Origin: a virus
IMG/VR virus record: IMGVR_UViG_3300046532_002553
Location: 1 to 43,273 of that record
DNA length: 43,273 nt
Reading direction: 5' to 3' (one strand)
Shown: positions 14,523 to 22,467 of the stretch, one piece after another
How the letters are laid out: every line of letters begins with the position of its first letter
Position numbering within the stretch: position 1 is the stretch's first letter
Translations under genes and position numbers: made by a program
Notes under the pieces: model-generated
Seen by the model: only the letters and a program-made list of their open reading frames with translations
What the model was told of the DNA's origin: nothing
The model's database searches: none

Positions 14523-14580
14523 GATACCTGGCTGGGGGAGCTGTTGTGGCCTCCTCAGCCTGGGTATCGCCCTTTTTTTT
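14523..14580 (+). terminator. Rho-independent terminator after the capsid genes
   Basis: A long, slightly imperfect inverted repeat running from GATACCTGGCTG (14523-14534) to CAGCCTGGGTATC (14556-14568), followed by GCCC and eight T (14573-14580). It would end or attenuate the capsid transcript and lower expression of the genes further right. Confidence 0.9.
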
Positions 14581-14772
14581 ATGGCAGGACAACGAGATCC
14601 AATAGCAGAAGCACGGCGGAAGAAGGCGCGTGCGCGCAATGCGCTTCGGTCGCTTCAATGCACCGTGACGGAACCAGTGTGTGAATGCTGCGACAAGCCG
14701 CAGTCGACCTGGAAGAACTACAAAGCCCACCTGTACCACTGCAGGAAAAAGCATGAGTACATCAGCGTATAG
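14581..14772 (+). CDS. Small zinc-finger-like protein (63 aa)
   Basis: A basic protein (MAGQRDPIAEARRKKARAR...) with C-E-C-C near residue 34 and a later HLYHCRKKH (residues about 50-58), a spacing that fits a single C2H2 or CCHC zinc knuckle. The ATG starts on the first base after the terminator T-run, so it has no ribosome site and would need read-through transcription plus leaderless-like initiation. It overlaps the next gene by 20 bases. The protein looks real, but the start is unusual. Confidence 0.6.
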   Translation: MAGQRDPIAEARRKKARARNALRSLQCTVTEPVCECCDKPQSTWKNYKAHLYHCRKKHEYISV

Positions 14773-16567
14773 TAAGATTAGGAAGCGCGTCAGGGAAGAG
14801 ATCACCCGTGACCTCGATGGGGATTACTGGCCCGACGATGTGCTCGATGCCTGGATTAACGAAGGACAGTTGAACTACTGCCGCGAAGGCAGGGTTCTGC
14901 GCAAGCGTGCGCCGCTTCAGCTAAAGGAAAATATCGAGGTTTACACTGCTCCTCCTGACTGCTATGAGATCCTCCGCATTGAGGCGGCTGATGGACGGCT
15001 GCTTGAGCCTACGACGTCTCGCGAGCTGGAAGGTTTGATCGGCGGCAGTAACCGTGGGATGAGTTCACGCGGCACCTGGCTCTCGACGCGATCTGGTGCT
15101 GACTGGCTCAATAAGACCGGCACCCCAACGCACTGGTTCCAGGACCTGGATGGCCGAACGCAATTTAGACTTTACCCGCGAGCATCTCCGACCATCGAGA
15201 CGGCGCCGGTAGCGTTCAGTGGTGGACCGTCGCCGCTGTCGTTTAAGTCAAGTGTCCGCGCCACTATCTCATCGCCAACTGCAAATGACTCGCTCGCCTG
15301 CGCTAATGGTCACTTGTGGTGGTTGGCGACGGGTATCAATGCAATAGTTCGCGTCGACGAGGATGGCCAACAAGTTTTTTCGACGTACACAACCGCCCTT
15401 GATGCAGAGCCTACAGACGTCACTGTCTACAATGGTCCTTGGAATGACTACATCGCACCGCTGACCGCTTACTGCATTGCGTGCACGGGGGGGGCTGGCG
15501 GAAGCCAAAAGAGAAAATTTCCTCCTGACGGCACCCCCGGCACCACCAGCACCACCATCGGCCCAGGTACTGGAACCTTCTATAACAAGATTCTGATCGG
15601 CCCAGGTGGATACAATCTCTTCTATGGGAGCACTACGTCTGGCATGATCAGATACCATGGCTCGACCTTCTCTGGGGTTGATTCCGCATTAGCCTCCGAG
15701 GTGTGGTATCAAGGGGTTGCGGTTCCAGGTTCGACAGTGCAGACCGGCAATATCTACATCGCGGTTGGCGCAGGTGGCTTATATAAGTGGCCTGAAATTA
15801 CGCCTGGGGCTGGCACCCAGATTACGACCGACGATGTCCGTGGTATCGTGAACATCACACCAACGGTGTCGTACATCAATGTTGGTGGCACACTGAAGCG
15901 CCTCACTACTGACACCGACACAATTACAGCCACTGCCGTCACTGGCTTAGATGCAGGTCCGCTGAGAGAGTGCGGGTTGGATATATACGCGACCCGTGGT
16001 AATGAGATTGTCCGCATCGACATCTCTGATTACCCCAGAGGCCCTGAATTTATCGCCGAGACCTGGATTAACGCATTCGGCGAGCTGTGGGCGATCGATG
16101 GGCCGACAAGTGCCGTTTTCCAGGGGAGGCTCGCCATTATCGAAGCGCAGAACGGCACGACCCCATACATCCATCAATTCGACCCCGACACTGGCGCAGT
16201 CTCCTCAATCGATAGTGTTTTAGCTGACCAGGAGACCGGCGCGATCGTCGACTACATCGACACCGAAGCTCCGGTGTACATCGATGGCGAGGCTGGGGTG
16301 GTGGCATCGATCACCAATGACGCCGACGCATACATCCTGTGGTACGTCGCCGATCCGCCCATGGACTGCCTGTTGGTCGCTGACGAGGACGCAATGGTTT
16401 TTTACGCGGCAGCTCGCTGCTACCAACTTGACGACGAGCAGATGGATGTTGCTGCAGCACGGATATGGGAGGCACGGTACATCAACCGGCTTGCCCTTGC
16501 CCGTGAAGGCAGCGTCAAAAACTGGACAACGACGCGATCGCGTCACACTAAAGGAACGTACATGTAA
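14753..16567 (+). CDS. Head-tail adaptor with a large inserted propeller-like domain
   Basis: The start at 14753 follows GCAGGAAAAAGC; the frame is open upstream but without a ribosome site. The N terminus (REEITRDLDGDYWPDDVLDAW) and the C terminus (ADEDAMVFYAAARCYQLDDE plus a following helix) together resemble podovirus head-tail adaptors (tail tubular A / gp4-like), which are normally about 200-250 residues. Here 604 residues are present. Between about 155 and 500 lies a Gly/Thr-rich series of short strands (for example GGLYKWPEI, GGTLKRLTTDTDT, GNEIVRIDI) that reads like a beta-propeller. The insertion would project from the neck ring. Confidence 0.7.
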   Translation: MSTSAYSKIRKRVREEITRDLDGDYWPDDVLDAWINEGQLNYCREGRVLRKRAPLQLKENIEVYTAPPDCYEILRIEAADGRLLEPTTSRELEGLIGGSNRGMSSRGTWLSTRSGADWLNKTGTPTHWFQDLDGRTQFRLYPRASPTIETAPVAFSGGPSPLSFKSSVRATISSPTANDSLACANGHLWWLATGINAIVRVDEDGQQVFSTYTTALDAEPTDVTVYNGPWNDYIAPLTAYCIACTGGAGGSQKRKFPPDGTPGTTSTTIGPGTGTFYNKILIGPGGYNLFYGSTTSGMIRYHGSTFSGVDSALASEVWYQGVAVPGSTVQTGNIYIAVGAGGLYKWPEITPGAGTQITTDDVRGIVNITPTVSYINVGGTLKRLTTDTDTITATAVTGLDAGPLRECGLDIYATRGNEIVRIDISDYPRGPEFIAETWINAFGELWAIDGPTSAVFQGRLAIIEAQNGTTPYIHQFDPDTGAVSSIDSVLADQETGAIVDYIDTEAPVYIDGEAGVVASITNDADAYILWYVADPPMDCLLVADEDAMVFYAAARCYQLDDEQMDVAAARIWEARYINRLALAREGSVKNWTTTRSRHTKGTYM

Positions 16568-17400
16568 TGGCTACTTCAATCGTTAAGCGCCTGATCGGCA
16601 CAGAGGACGTCGCATTCGACGAGGACGGCACCGACACCAGGATGGCTGTACCAACTTCCACTGGTTCGACGCGCAGTGTGAAGCGAGTTAATGCAAAAGA
16701 TATTCCCTTGTCGGCAGCGACGCGGGAGCAGAAGACTGCGGAAGACGCAAAATTCACAGCGACCGACGTCGACGCTGCTATCGCGGAGTTGGGTGCAGAG
16801 CTGGAGCAGATAGGCATCCCCGATGGTCTCCGAATTGAGGAACTCGCCGGGACACTGCAGATCAAAGCAGACTCGATTCGCGAAAATGAGATGGCTGATA
16901 ATAGCATCGACTCCGACCAGTATGTCAACGGGTCAATCGACAACGAGCATCTCGCTGTAGGCGCAATTGCAGGTTCAGGCACGGGGACGAATGTAGTGCT
17001 TGCCAAGAGTATTGACACGCCCGACATCGCAGACGGGGCGATCGAAGCACTGCAGATCCTTGATGGCACGATTTCGGCAGAAAAGCTGGCGACTGATTCC
17101 GTTAAAGGTGTGTCGCTCGACATGGACACCTCGGGAACCGGATTCAGCCACTTCATCTTTTTGGCAGGCACCCACAACTATGGCGGAGGCGGCGGGACAT
17201 CGGCGATCAGCGTAGCGGGCATTGCAGACACCGACACCGTGTTACTGACATACCAGACGAGGGCAAATAACATCGCCGGGTCCGGCTACGAGCTGAAGGT
17301 CGTCGCGGACAACTCATCAGGCACTGCCATCATCACATTCCTGACGGACCCAGGCGTTTCCATTATTAACTTCCTGGTCCTGCGAGCTGTCACCACGTAA
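16567..17400 (+). CDS. Tail fibre or spike-like structural protein
   Basis: 277 residues. ATG 16567 shares its A with the TAA of the adaptor gene (TAATG). The middle consists of short irregular repeats (NSIDSDQYVNGSIDNEHLAVG, SIDTPDIADGAIE, DGTISAEKLA) typical of trimeric phage fibre shafts. The end is a Gly-rich beta domain (HNYGGGGGTSAISVAG). It probably attaches to the neck or tail hub, given its neighbours. Receptor binding is possible but not shown. Confidence 0.7.
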   Translation: MATSIVKRLIGTEDVAFDEDGTDTRMAVPTSTGSTRSVKRVNAKDIPLSAATREQKTAEDAKFTATDVDAAIAELGAELEQIGIPDGLRIEELAGTLQIKADSIRENEMADNSIDSDQYVNGSIDNEHLAVGAIAGSGTGTNVVLAKSIDTPDIADGAIEALQILDGTISAEKLATDSVKGVSLDMDTSGTGFSHFIFLAGTHNYGGGGGTSAISVAGIADTDTVLLTYQTRANNIAGSGYELKVVADNSSGTAIITFLTDPGVSIINFLVLRAVTT

Positions 17401-17405
17401 GGCGA

Positions 17406-19283
17406 ATGAAGGCAACATACAATCAGTTCACTGGCGGCATCAATAACTTCATTGATGCACAGAACCTCCCGGCTGAGTTTGCCGTTGACGTCGTTGATGC
17501 AACGGTGTCGAACGGCAGTATCGTGCCGCTGCCGGGAGCCGCAACATCGATCGTGCCGAAGAGTGATTTTACTTTGTATAATCCGACAGGCCAACGTAGC
17601 CTGGCGCGCTTCGGTAAGACGATATTCTGGTCCGACAATGCAACGGGGGAGCTGAGCTCCTCTCTTGGGTACATGGGAGTGCCTGCGCCGTCGGCGCATG
17701 TGCACTTCGAAGACGGCTTTCGCGGGGACCGCTTTGAGGGCATGTATCAATATGCCTTCGCCTTCCGGTCGAGAGAGGGGTTTCTGTCGGCTACGGCACC
17801 CCCTGGATCGCCGCGGTCTGTTTCTTTTTCTGCTGACCGGGAAACGGTGAGCCTTCAGTCCCAGGACGCGACGCCATACCGCACCAGCCAACAAGTACCT
17901 AGGATAATTGCGGTTCTCTCCACCAACGAGCACCAGTACCAACCGAGGACTTTTAGGTATGGCTATCGCGCAGGAACTGTAGTCAGCGACCGTGGTAGAT
18001 ATTACAAAGCGAAGCAGGACATCTGGAATATAACCGTTACCCCAACCAAGTGGGGGTGGAATCCCCGCAAAAATGGCGTCTTAGAACAATCACATCCACT
18101 GAGCCCAGACCAGCGTCCCCCGAACCTTAAATACTGGCAGGACATCACGCTGTTCACGACCAATGTCGGTGGCCTGGATAAAATCAATATAAAAAACCTC
18201 CCGGTGTCGACAGACAGCTTTATTGGCAACGTCGTTATCCTGCGCACGCTTCGGGATGCCGGGGTGTTCTATGTAGTGGGGGAAGTGCCGAACGGCACGA
18301 CATCGTTTGCTGACAGTGTCTCGGACGAGACGTTAATGCTGAGCGAGAGCATTGACATGACAAAAGGAAATGAGCCGCTGTATACATCGGTCGGGCAGGA
18401 TGTAGCAACCCTGACTGGTGGTAAGTATCTCACCGAGTTGATCGAGACTTTCTACCTCGCCGCCGGTGCCCAGCTGTTCGTTAGCGAGCAGAGCAACCCG
18501 CATTCCTGGGACCCGTTGAAGTATCTGCAATTCGACGAAGAGATCACAGCACTGGTTGCAGGCAATGCGTCGGTGATCGTGTTCACCTTGAACAAGCGAT
18601 ACGTCGTCACCGGCACCAACTTCGCGGACCTGGCCCGAATCGAGCTGCCCACCAGGCAAGGGTGCCCGAACTGGAGGACGGTCGCGTCGCTCGGCAACAA
18701 CCTGGTATGGCAGAGCAACGACGGTATCGTGACGTTTGGTAAGCAGCCCGAACTTGAGGGTGACCGGACGACCTTGGTCACTGCCGATCGGTACGTGTTC
18801 GACGGTGTCGCTAACTTCGCCGTCGTCGCCAACGACGTGTACTACCTATTCTATGATGACCACGCTGTGGCGATTGACTTTAAACATGGGATGAATATCA
18901 CGCGCCTGGCGCTGACCGGCTATCGGTGGGCATGGTGGGACGAGAACAACGATCGCCTGCACTTGCTCTCATCGGGTGGTGGGTGGGAAGATATAGCTGG
19001 CGGTCCTGGGCAGAGGTGGACGTATGTCACGCCCCGTATGCACTTGACCGAAGGTCGCCAGCCGCTACAGTTGCGCAGACTGTACATCGACGCGGACGAA
19101 GATGTCTACGTGGAGGTCATTCTCGACGGCAAGGCGGCTTGGTCGAAGACGTTGACGCGACGTCATCGGCGACGCGACCTACAGAGCTATGTCGCACGCG
19201 GTCTAATCGGCACCGACGTGCAGTTGCAACTGCGCAGTAAGGGCACGATGCGATCAATCACTATCGACTTTCGACAATTATAG
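17406..19283 (+). CDS. Tail nozzle / stabilisation-like protein
   Basis: 625 residues starting MKATYNQFTGGINN, the GGIN-type opening common in podovirus tail tubular B / P22 gp10-like nozzle proteins. The body is a chain of beta blades (FLSATAPPG, LFVSEQSNPHSWD, RYVVTGTNFADLARIELPT), with the SEQSNPHSWD and RQGCPNWRTVASLGNN stretches that in this family surround the central channel. Length and position after the adaptor and fibre fit. It forms the short tail below the adaptor ring. Confidence 0.78.
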   Translation: MKATYNQFTGGINNFIDAQNLPAEFAVDVVDATVSNGSIVPLPGAATSIVPKSDFTLYNPTGQRSLARFGKTIFWSDNATGELSSSLGYMGVPAPSAHVHFEDGFRGDRFEGMYQYAFAFRSREGFLSATAPPGSPRSVSFSADRETVSLQSQDATPYRTSQQVPRIIAVLSTNEHQYQPRTFRYGYRAGTVVSDRGRYYKAKQDIWNITVTPTKWGWNPRKNGVLEQSHPLSPDQRPPNLKYWQDITLFTTNVGGLDKINIKNLPVSTDSFIGNVVILRTLRDAGVFYVVGEVPNGTTSFADSVSDETLMLSESIDMTKGNEPLYTSVGQDVATLTGGKYLTELIETFYLAAGAQLFVSEQSNPHSWDPLKYLQFDEEITALVAGNASVIVFTLNKRYVVTGTNFADLARIELPTRQGCPNWRTVASLGNNLVWQSNDGIVTFGKQPELEGDRTTLVTADRYVFDGVANFAVVANDVYYLFYDDHAVAIDFKHGMNITRLALTGYRWAWWDENNDRLHLLSSGGGWEDIAGGPGQRWTYVTPRMHLTEGRQPLQLRRLYIDADEDVYVEVILDGKAAWSKTLTRRHRRRDLQSYVARGLIGTDVQLQLRSKGTMRSITIDFRQL

Positions 19284-19292
19284 GAGACTCAC

Positions 19293-19754
19293 ATGGGTGC
19301 AGGCGTATCAAAATCAAAAGGAAGGACAACTGAGACCCCGATGTCCAAGTCCCAGGTCAAGATCCTAAACAACCGCGAGCGGCAGCACCAGGAGATCGTC
19401 TGGCCGAAGTTCGTTAACGATCTAAAGGACACTGGTGATGGGATGCGAAGTCGGTTCATGCAGGGCATCCTGTCAAATTTTTCAACAGCTGCCCAGAATA
19501 ATACGAGGGGCCAGAACCAGAACCTTGCCCAGCGTGGCGTCCAGGACAGCGGTGTCGGTCACCTGTTGCGCCAGAACCAGCGCGCCAGTGAAGCCTCCAG
19601 CAGGGCTGCGCTGACGCAGCAGGCGGCAGCGCAGCAGCAGAATACTCGTATGGGTCTATTTGAATTAGCGCAACGCTGGGCACCGCAGCCCACCTCTGCT
19701 CCAGGGCAGGGGCAGAAGCAAAAGTCATCCAGTGTAGAAGCTCACATCTGGTAG
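19293..19754 (+). CDS. Probable small internal/ejection protein (153 aa)
   Basis: Hydrophilic, Gln/Asn/Ser/Ala-rich, largely helical (AALTQQAAAQQQNTRMGLFELAQRW), with a Gly/Ser/Lys-rich start and no membrane segment. A GGAG site lies before the ATG. Position between the nozzle gene and the internal virion proteins, and composition, match the first of the small ejection proteins of T7- and P22-like phages. The role is inferred. Confidence 0.65.
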   Translation: MGAGVSKSKGRTTETPMSKSQVKILNNRERQHQEIVWPKFVNDLKDTGDGMRSRFMQGILSNFSTAAQNNTRGQNQNLAQRGVQDSGVGHLLRQNQRASEASSRAALTQQAAAQQQNTRMGLFELAQRWAPQPTSAPGQGQKQKSSSVEAHIW

Positions 19755-20177
19755 ATGAATGAAATTATTCAACTCAAGGCTGATGATGATGAGAGTTATA
19801 GCTTCATACACATGTGCTGCACCCTGCCACACATCCAGGCTGCGCTCTATGCTCCCTGGCAGGGAGCTGGTGGCTATCACCGCATCTGTTCGCTGCTTGA
19901 TGGCGGTGACCCGTTTGTGGTTCCGGTCATTGACGGCAAAGCTGTCGGCCTGGTTTTTGGAGAAGGACCCCCACCCGAACTACGTGGTCACCTCGCGTTC
20001 TTTCGCAAGGTGCCGCCCCAACAACTCAGGCGAGCGATGGAGCTTTTGTTGGACTTTTCTGTTGATCTCGGCTATACGCGGATTTCGGCGGAGGCTCCAA
20101 TGCGAGCAGCAAGGATGTTCATCCGCCGATGCGGATTCACCCAGCAGAAAGATTCTCGCTGGATAAAGGAGCTTTGA
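19755..20177 (+). CDS. GNAT acetyltransferase-like virion-region protein (140 aa)
   Basis: The ATG begins on the base after the previous stop. The sequence fits the GNAT fold: a central strand pair (DPFVVPVIDGKAVGLVFGEG), a helix (QLRRAMELLLDFSVDLGY), the strand ISAEAP and the terminal motif AARMFIRRCGFTQ typical of GNAT proteins. The classic acetyl-CoA loop (Q/R-x-x-G-x-G/A) is not evident, so it may be an inactive structural relative. Similar GNAT-like proteins occur at this point in T7-like and other podovirus genomes. Confidence 0.75.
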   Translation: MNEIIQLKADDDESYSFIHMCCTLPHIQAALYAPWQGAGGYHRICSLLDGGDPFVVPVIDGKAVGLVFGEGPPPELRGHLAFFRKVPPQQLRRAMELLLDFSVDLGYTRISAEAPMRAARMFIRRCGFTQQKDSRWIKEL

Positions 20178-20178
20178 C

Positions 20179-22467
20179 ATGGCAGAGACGATTGCTAAGG
20201 AACACACGGTCGAGAACGAGAGCACGATTAGGACAAGACTTGCCAGCCGGGGTTCCCAGTTCAAAGAATCGCTCAGCAGTGCCGCTGGCGGGTTGGGTTC
20301 CCGGTACATAGACCACGTCCGCGAGAATACAAGAGGTGGGCGCATCCTGTTTGGAGATTCAGCAGCCGACCGGGAACACAAGGAAACGAACAGGGAACTG
20401 GCCCGACTGCGCCTGGAGCGGCAACAGTTTCTGAACGAAAACATGGGGGGAGATTACACCGCCACCCAGGAGCGCTTGGATAAGCAGGACATCGCCAGAG
20501 ATGAGGCCACCGCTGAACAAAGGCGTCTCCGGGAACAAGCGATCGCCGACCGCCCTGGCGAAGAAAAGCGTCAAAAGCTGCAAATGGATGCCTACGAACT
20601 ACAGCTTAAAGCAGCACAAACGGCGGCAGATAATGCTCCAGGGGACCGGCTGAAACAGGAGGCTGCGGATAAGCTCCAGAAGAATATCAACACCCTGCGA
20701 TTGGAAATAGAACAGTTCAAGAAGAAAAACATGGCAGCTGATCAACATCATGTAGAGCTGGGACGAGCCTCAGATCTCGCTCGGCGAGCGGGCGATGCCT
20801 TTCTGGAGCAGTACACCACGGGGTCGGACACAGCTAGCATGATGATAAAGGCGCTGATCCAAGAGGGTGGCTACAAAATACCAGACGGCGACTTCCAGAA
20901 ATATCTGAAGAGTGATCCACAGCTGCAACAACTTGCGGCTGACTACTCTCTGTTGCAGGTCAATGATCGCCGAGGCAAAGGCACTCCTGCAGAGCAGGAG
21001 CTCCAAGAGGGGGTATGGCAGGCAGGACTTCGTCAATTCGGCTATTCTGAGCTGCCGGGGGGGATGATTATGACCCCTACAGGAAGGAGATTCACTCAGG
21101 ACGAGGCAATACAGGATATCATGGGGCGCATGGCGGATCATGCAGAGGCCAGCATGAAGAGGTCGGCATGGAAGAAAGCTGCGCAAGGCGAGGTGAAGTC
21201 CGTCCTCGTCGAGGGGCTCATTGCCTCCGACTGGGCGATGGTTAACGCTGTCAAAGAAGCTGATGCGCTTTATAAAGCGTACCCTCAGGAGGTCCAGGAC
21301 AGGGCTGATGCGTGGGGCCTGTTGCGCCAGCTCGCGGACACGCCTGAGGGCACGGATACATACGAAGCGACAGGAATGAAATTAAAGGAACTCGCAGAGG
21401 ATATTGGCGTCGAGGTGTCGGATGATGGTCGGTATGTAAGGGACGACAAGATCCCGGCGGCTCATGGACCTGGCTTCGATGAGGATGGTGGGGGGTGGCT
21501 TTTGCTTTCAGATTACAAGGATCGGCTCGGCAAAAGCAACGCGATAATAGCTGCGGTAACGGGTCGGGTGGAAAGCGAGGCGCAGCGCAAGGAAGATCAG
21601 AAGCCTGTCGCAGGCCTGATGGTCAAGCAGCAGGGGGAAGACTGGATCGCATTCGACCCGGCCACCGGCACCGTAGCCTGGCGGGTGGATTCGAGGAGCT
21701 TGAGTCGCACGTTTGCTAATCTGGATACTGACCCTAAACTGAAACCCCTGAAGCAAGCATATTCGATCTGGCGCGCTGAAACAACCCTTCTTGATGATAG
21801 CACCGAGTTCCCGTATGGCGCATCCTCATCGACGAAAAAAATCTTTGCGATGTTCCTCCATAACACCAGCTGGACTTTGCCCGGCGACGCTGCCGGGGCC
21901 GATTCGGATATAGCTGGCACGGGGTTGGAAGATGAAGTACAGCCAGGGGGACTCCACCCGCGGAAAAATATGGATGGCAGATTTGGGGTCGACTATTTTT
22001 TCCCCGACCCCAACAAAGTGGTAGAGGAACCTGAATCCGGGTCTGCCGAGGAACCTGAATCCGGGTCTGCCGAGGAATCTACCAGCCTGATAGGCCTGGA
22101 TGAAGGGATATCACAAGGGACAGACAAAGTCACACTGTTGCGACGTGAGCGCTTTAAGCTCGGCGAGTCCACCGCAGGCGATGTGATTGCTCGATTGCAG
22201 AAGAAATTGTCGATCGATGGTTACCTGAACAAGCTAAACGCGCTGGCCGCGACCGGCCATGCGATCAAGTCAGGAAAGCCCGCTTATATAAAGGCTATTT
22301 CTAACGACCCCATAATGAAAACTAACACGCCACCCGCCATTATCTCTCGGCTCCTCTTGATAGAAAAGCTCAACCAAGAAAAGCCCTCAAAATCCGAGCT
22401 GGCCAAACTTAGCCCCAAACACCAAAAGCACTACAGGACCGTCCGGGCGAGGCTCTTCGATAAATGA
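20179..22467 (+). CDS. Internal virion (ejection) protein, coiled-coil rich (762 aa)
   Basis: AAAGGAG precedes the ATG. Residues about 45-190 are strongly coiled-coil (EHKETNRELARLRLERQQF, ERLDKQDIARDEATAEQRR, KLQKNINTLRLEIEQFKKK). The rest is helical and hydrophilic. Near residue 615 is an acidic tandem repeat. Length, composition and place before the giant gene agree with the middle ejection protein of podoviruses, which leaves the head with the DNA and helps form the channel through the cell envelope. It overlaps the next gene as ATGA. Confidence 0.72.
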   Translation: MAETIAKEHTVENESTIRTRLASRGSQFKESLSSAAGGLGSRYIDHVRENTRGGRILFGDSAADREHKETNRELARLRLERQQFLNENMGGDYTATQERLDKQDIARDEATAEQRRLREQAIADRPGEEKRQKLQMDAYELQLKAAQTAADNAPGDRLKQEAADKLQKNINTLRLEIEQFKKKNMAADQHHVELGRASDLARRAGDAFLEQYTTGSDTASMMIKALIQEGGYKIPDGDFQKYLKSDPQLQQLAADYSLLQVNDRRGKGTPAEQELQEGVWQAGLRQFGYSELPGGMIMTPTGRRFTQDEAIQDIMGRMADHAEASMKRSAWKKAAQGEVKSVLVEGLIASDWAMVNAVKEADALYKAYPQEVQDRADAWGLLRQLADTPEGTDTYEATGMKLKELAEDIGVEVSDDGRYVRDDKIPAAHGPGFDEDGGGWLLLSDYKDRLGKSNAIIAAVTGRVESEAQRKEDQKPVAGLMVKQQGEDWIAFDPATGTVAWRVDSRSLSRTFANLDTDPKLKPLKQAYSIWRAETTLLDDSTEFPYGASSSTKKIFAMFLHNTSWTLPGDAAGADSDIAGTGLEDEVQPGGLHPRKNMDGRFGVDYFFPDPNKVVEEPESGSAEEPESGSAEESTSLIGLDEGISQGTDKVTLLRRERFKLGESTAGDVIARLQKKLSIDGYLNKLNALAATGHAIKSGKPAYIKAISNDPIMKTNTPPAIISRLLLIEKLNQEKPSKSELAKLSPKHQKHYRTVRARLFDK
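22024..22071 (+). repeat. Two perfect 24-bp tandem repeats in the ejection protein gene
   Basis: Each unit encodes E-E-P-E-S-G-S-A, giving an acidic linker. The two units are identical in DNA, which points to a recent duplication by slippage; copy number may vary between relatives. Confidence 0.9.
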
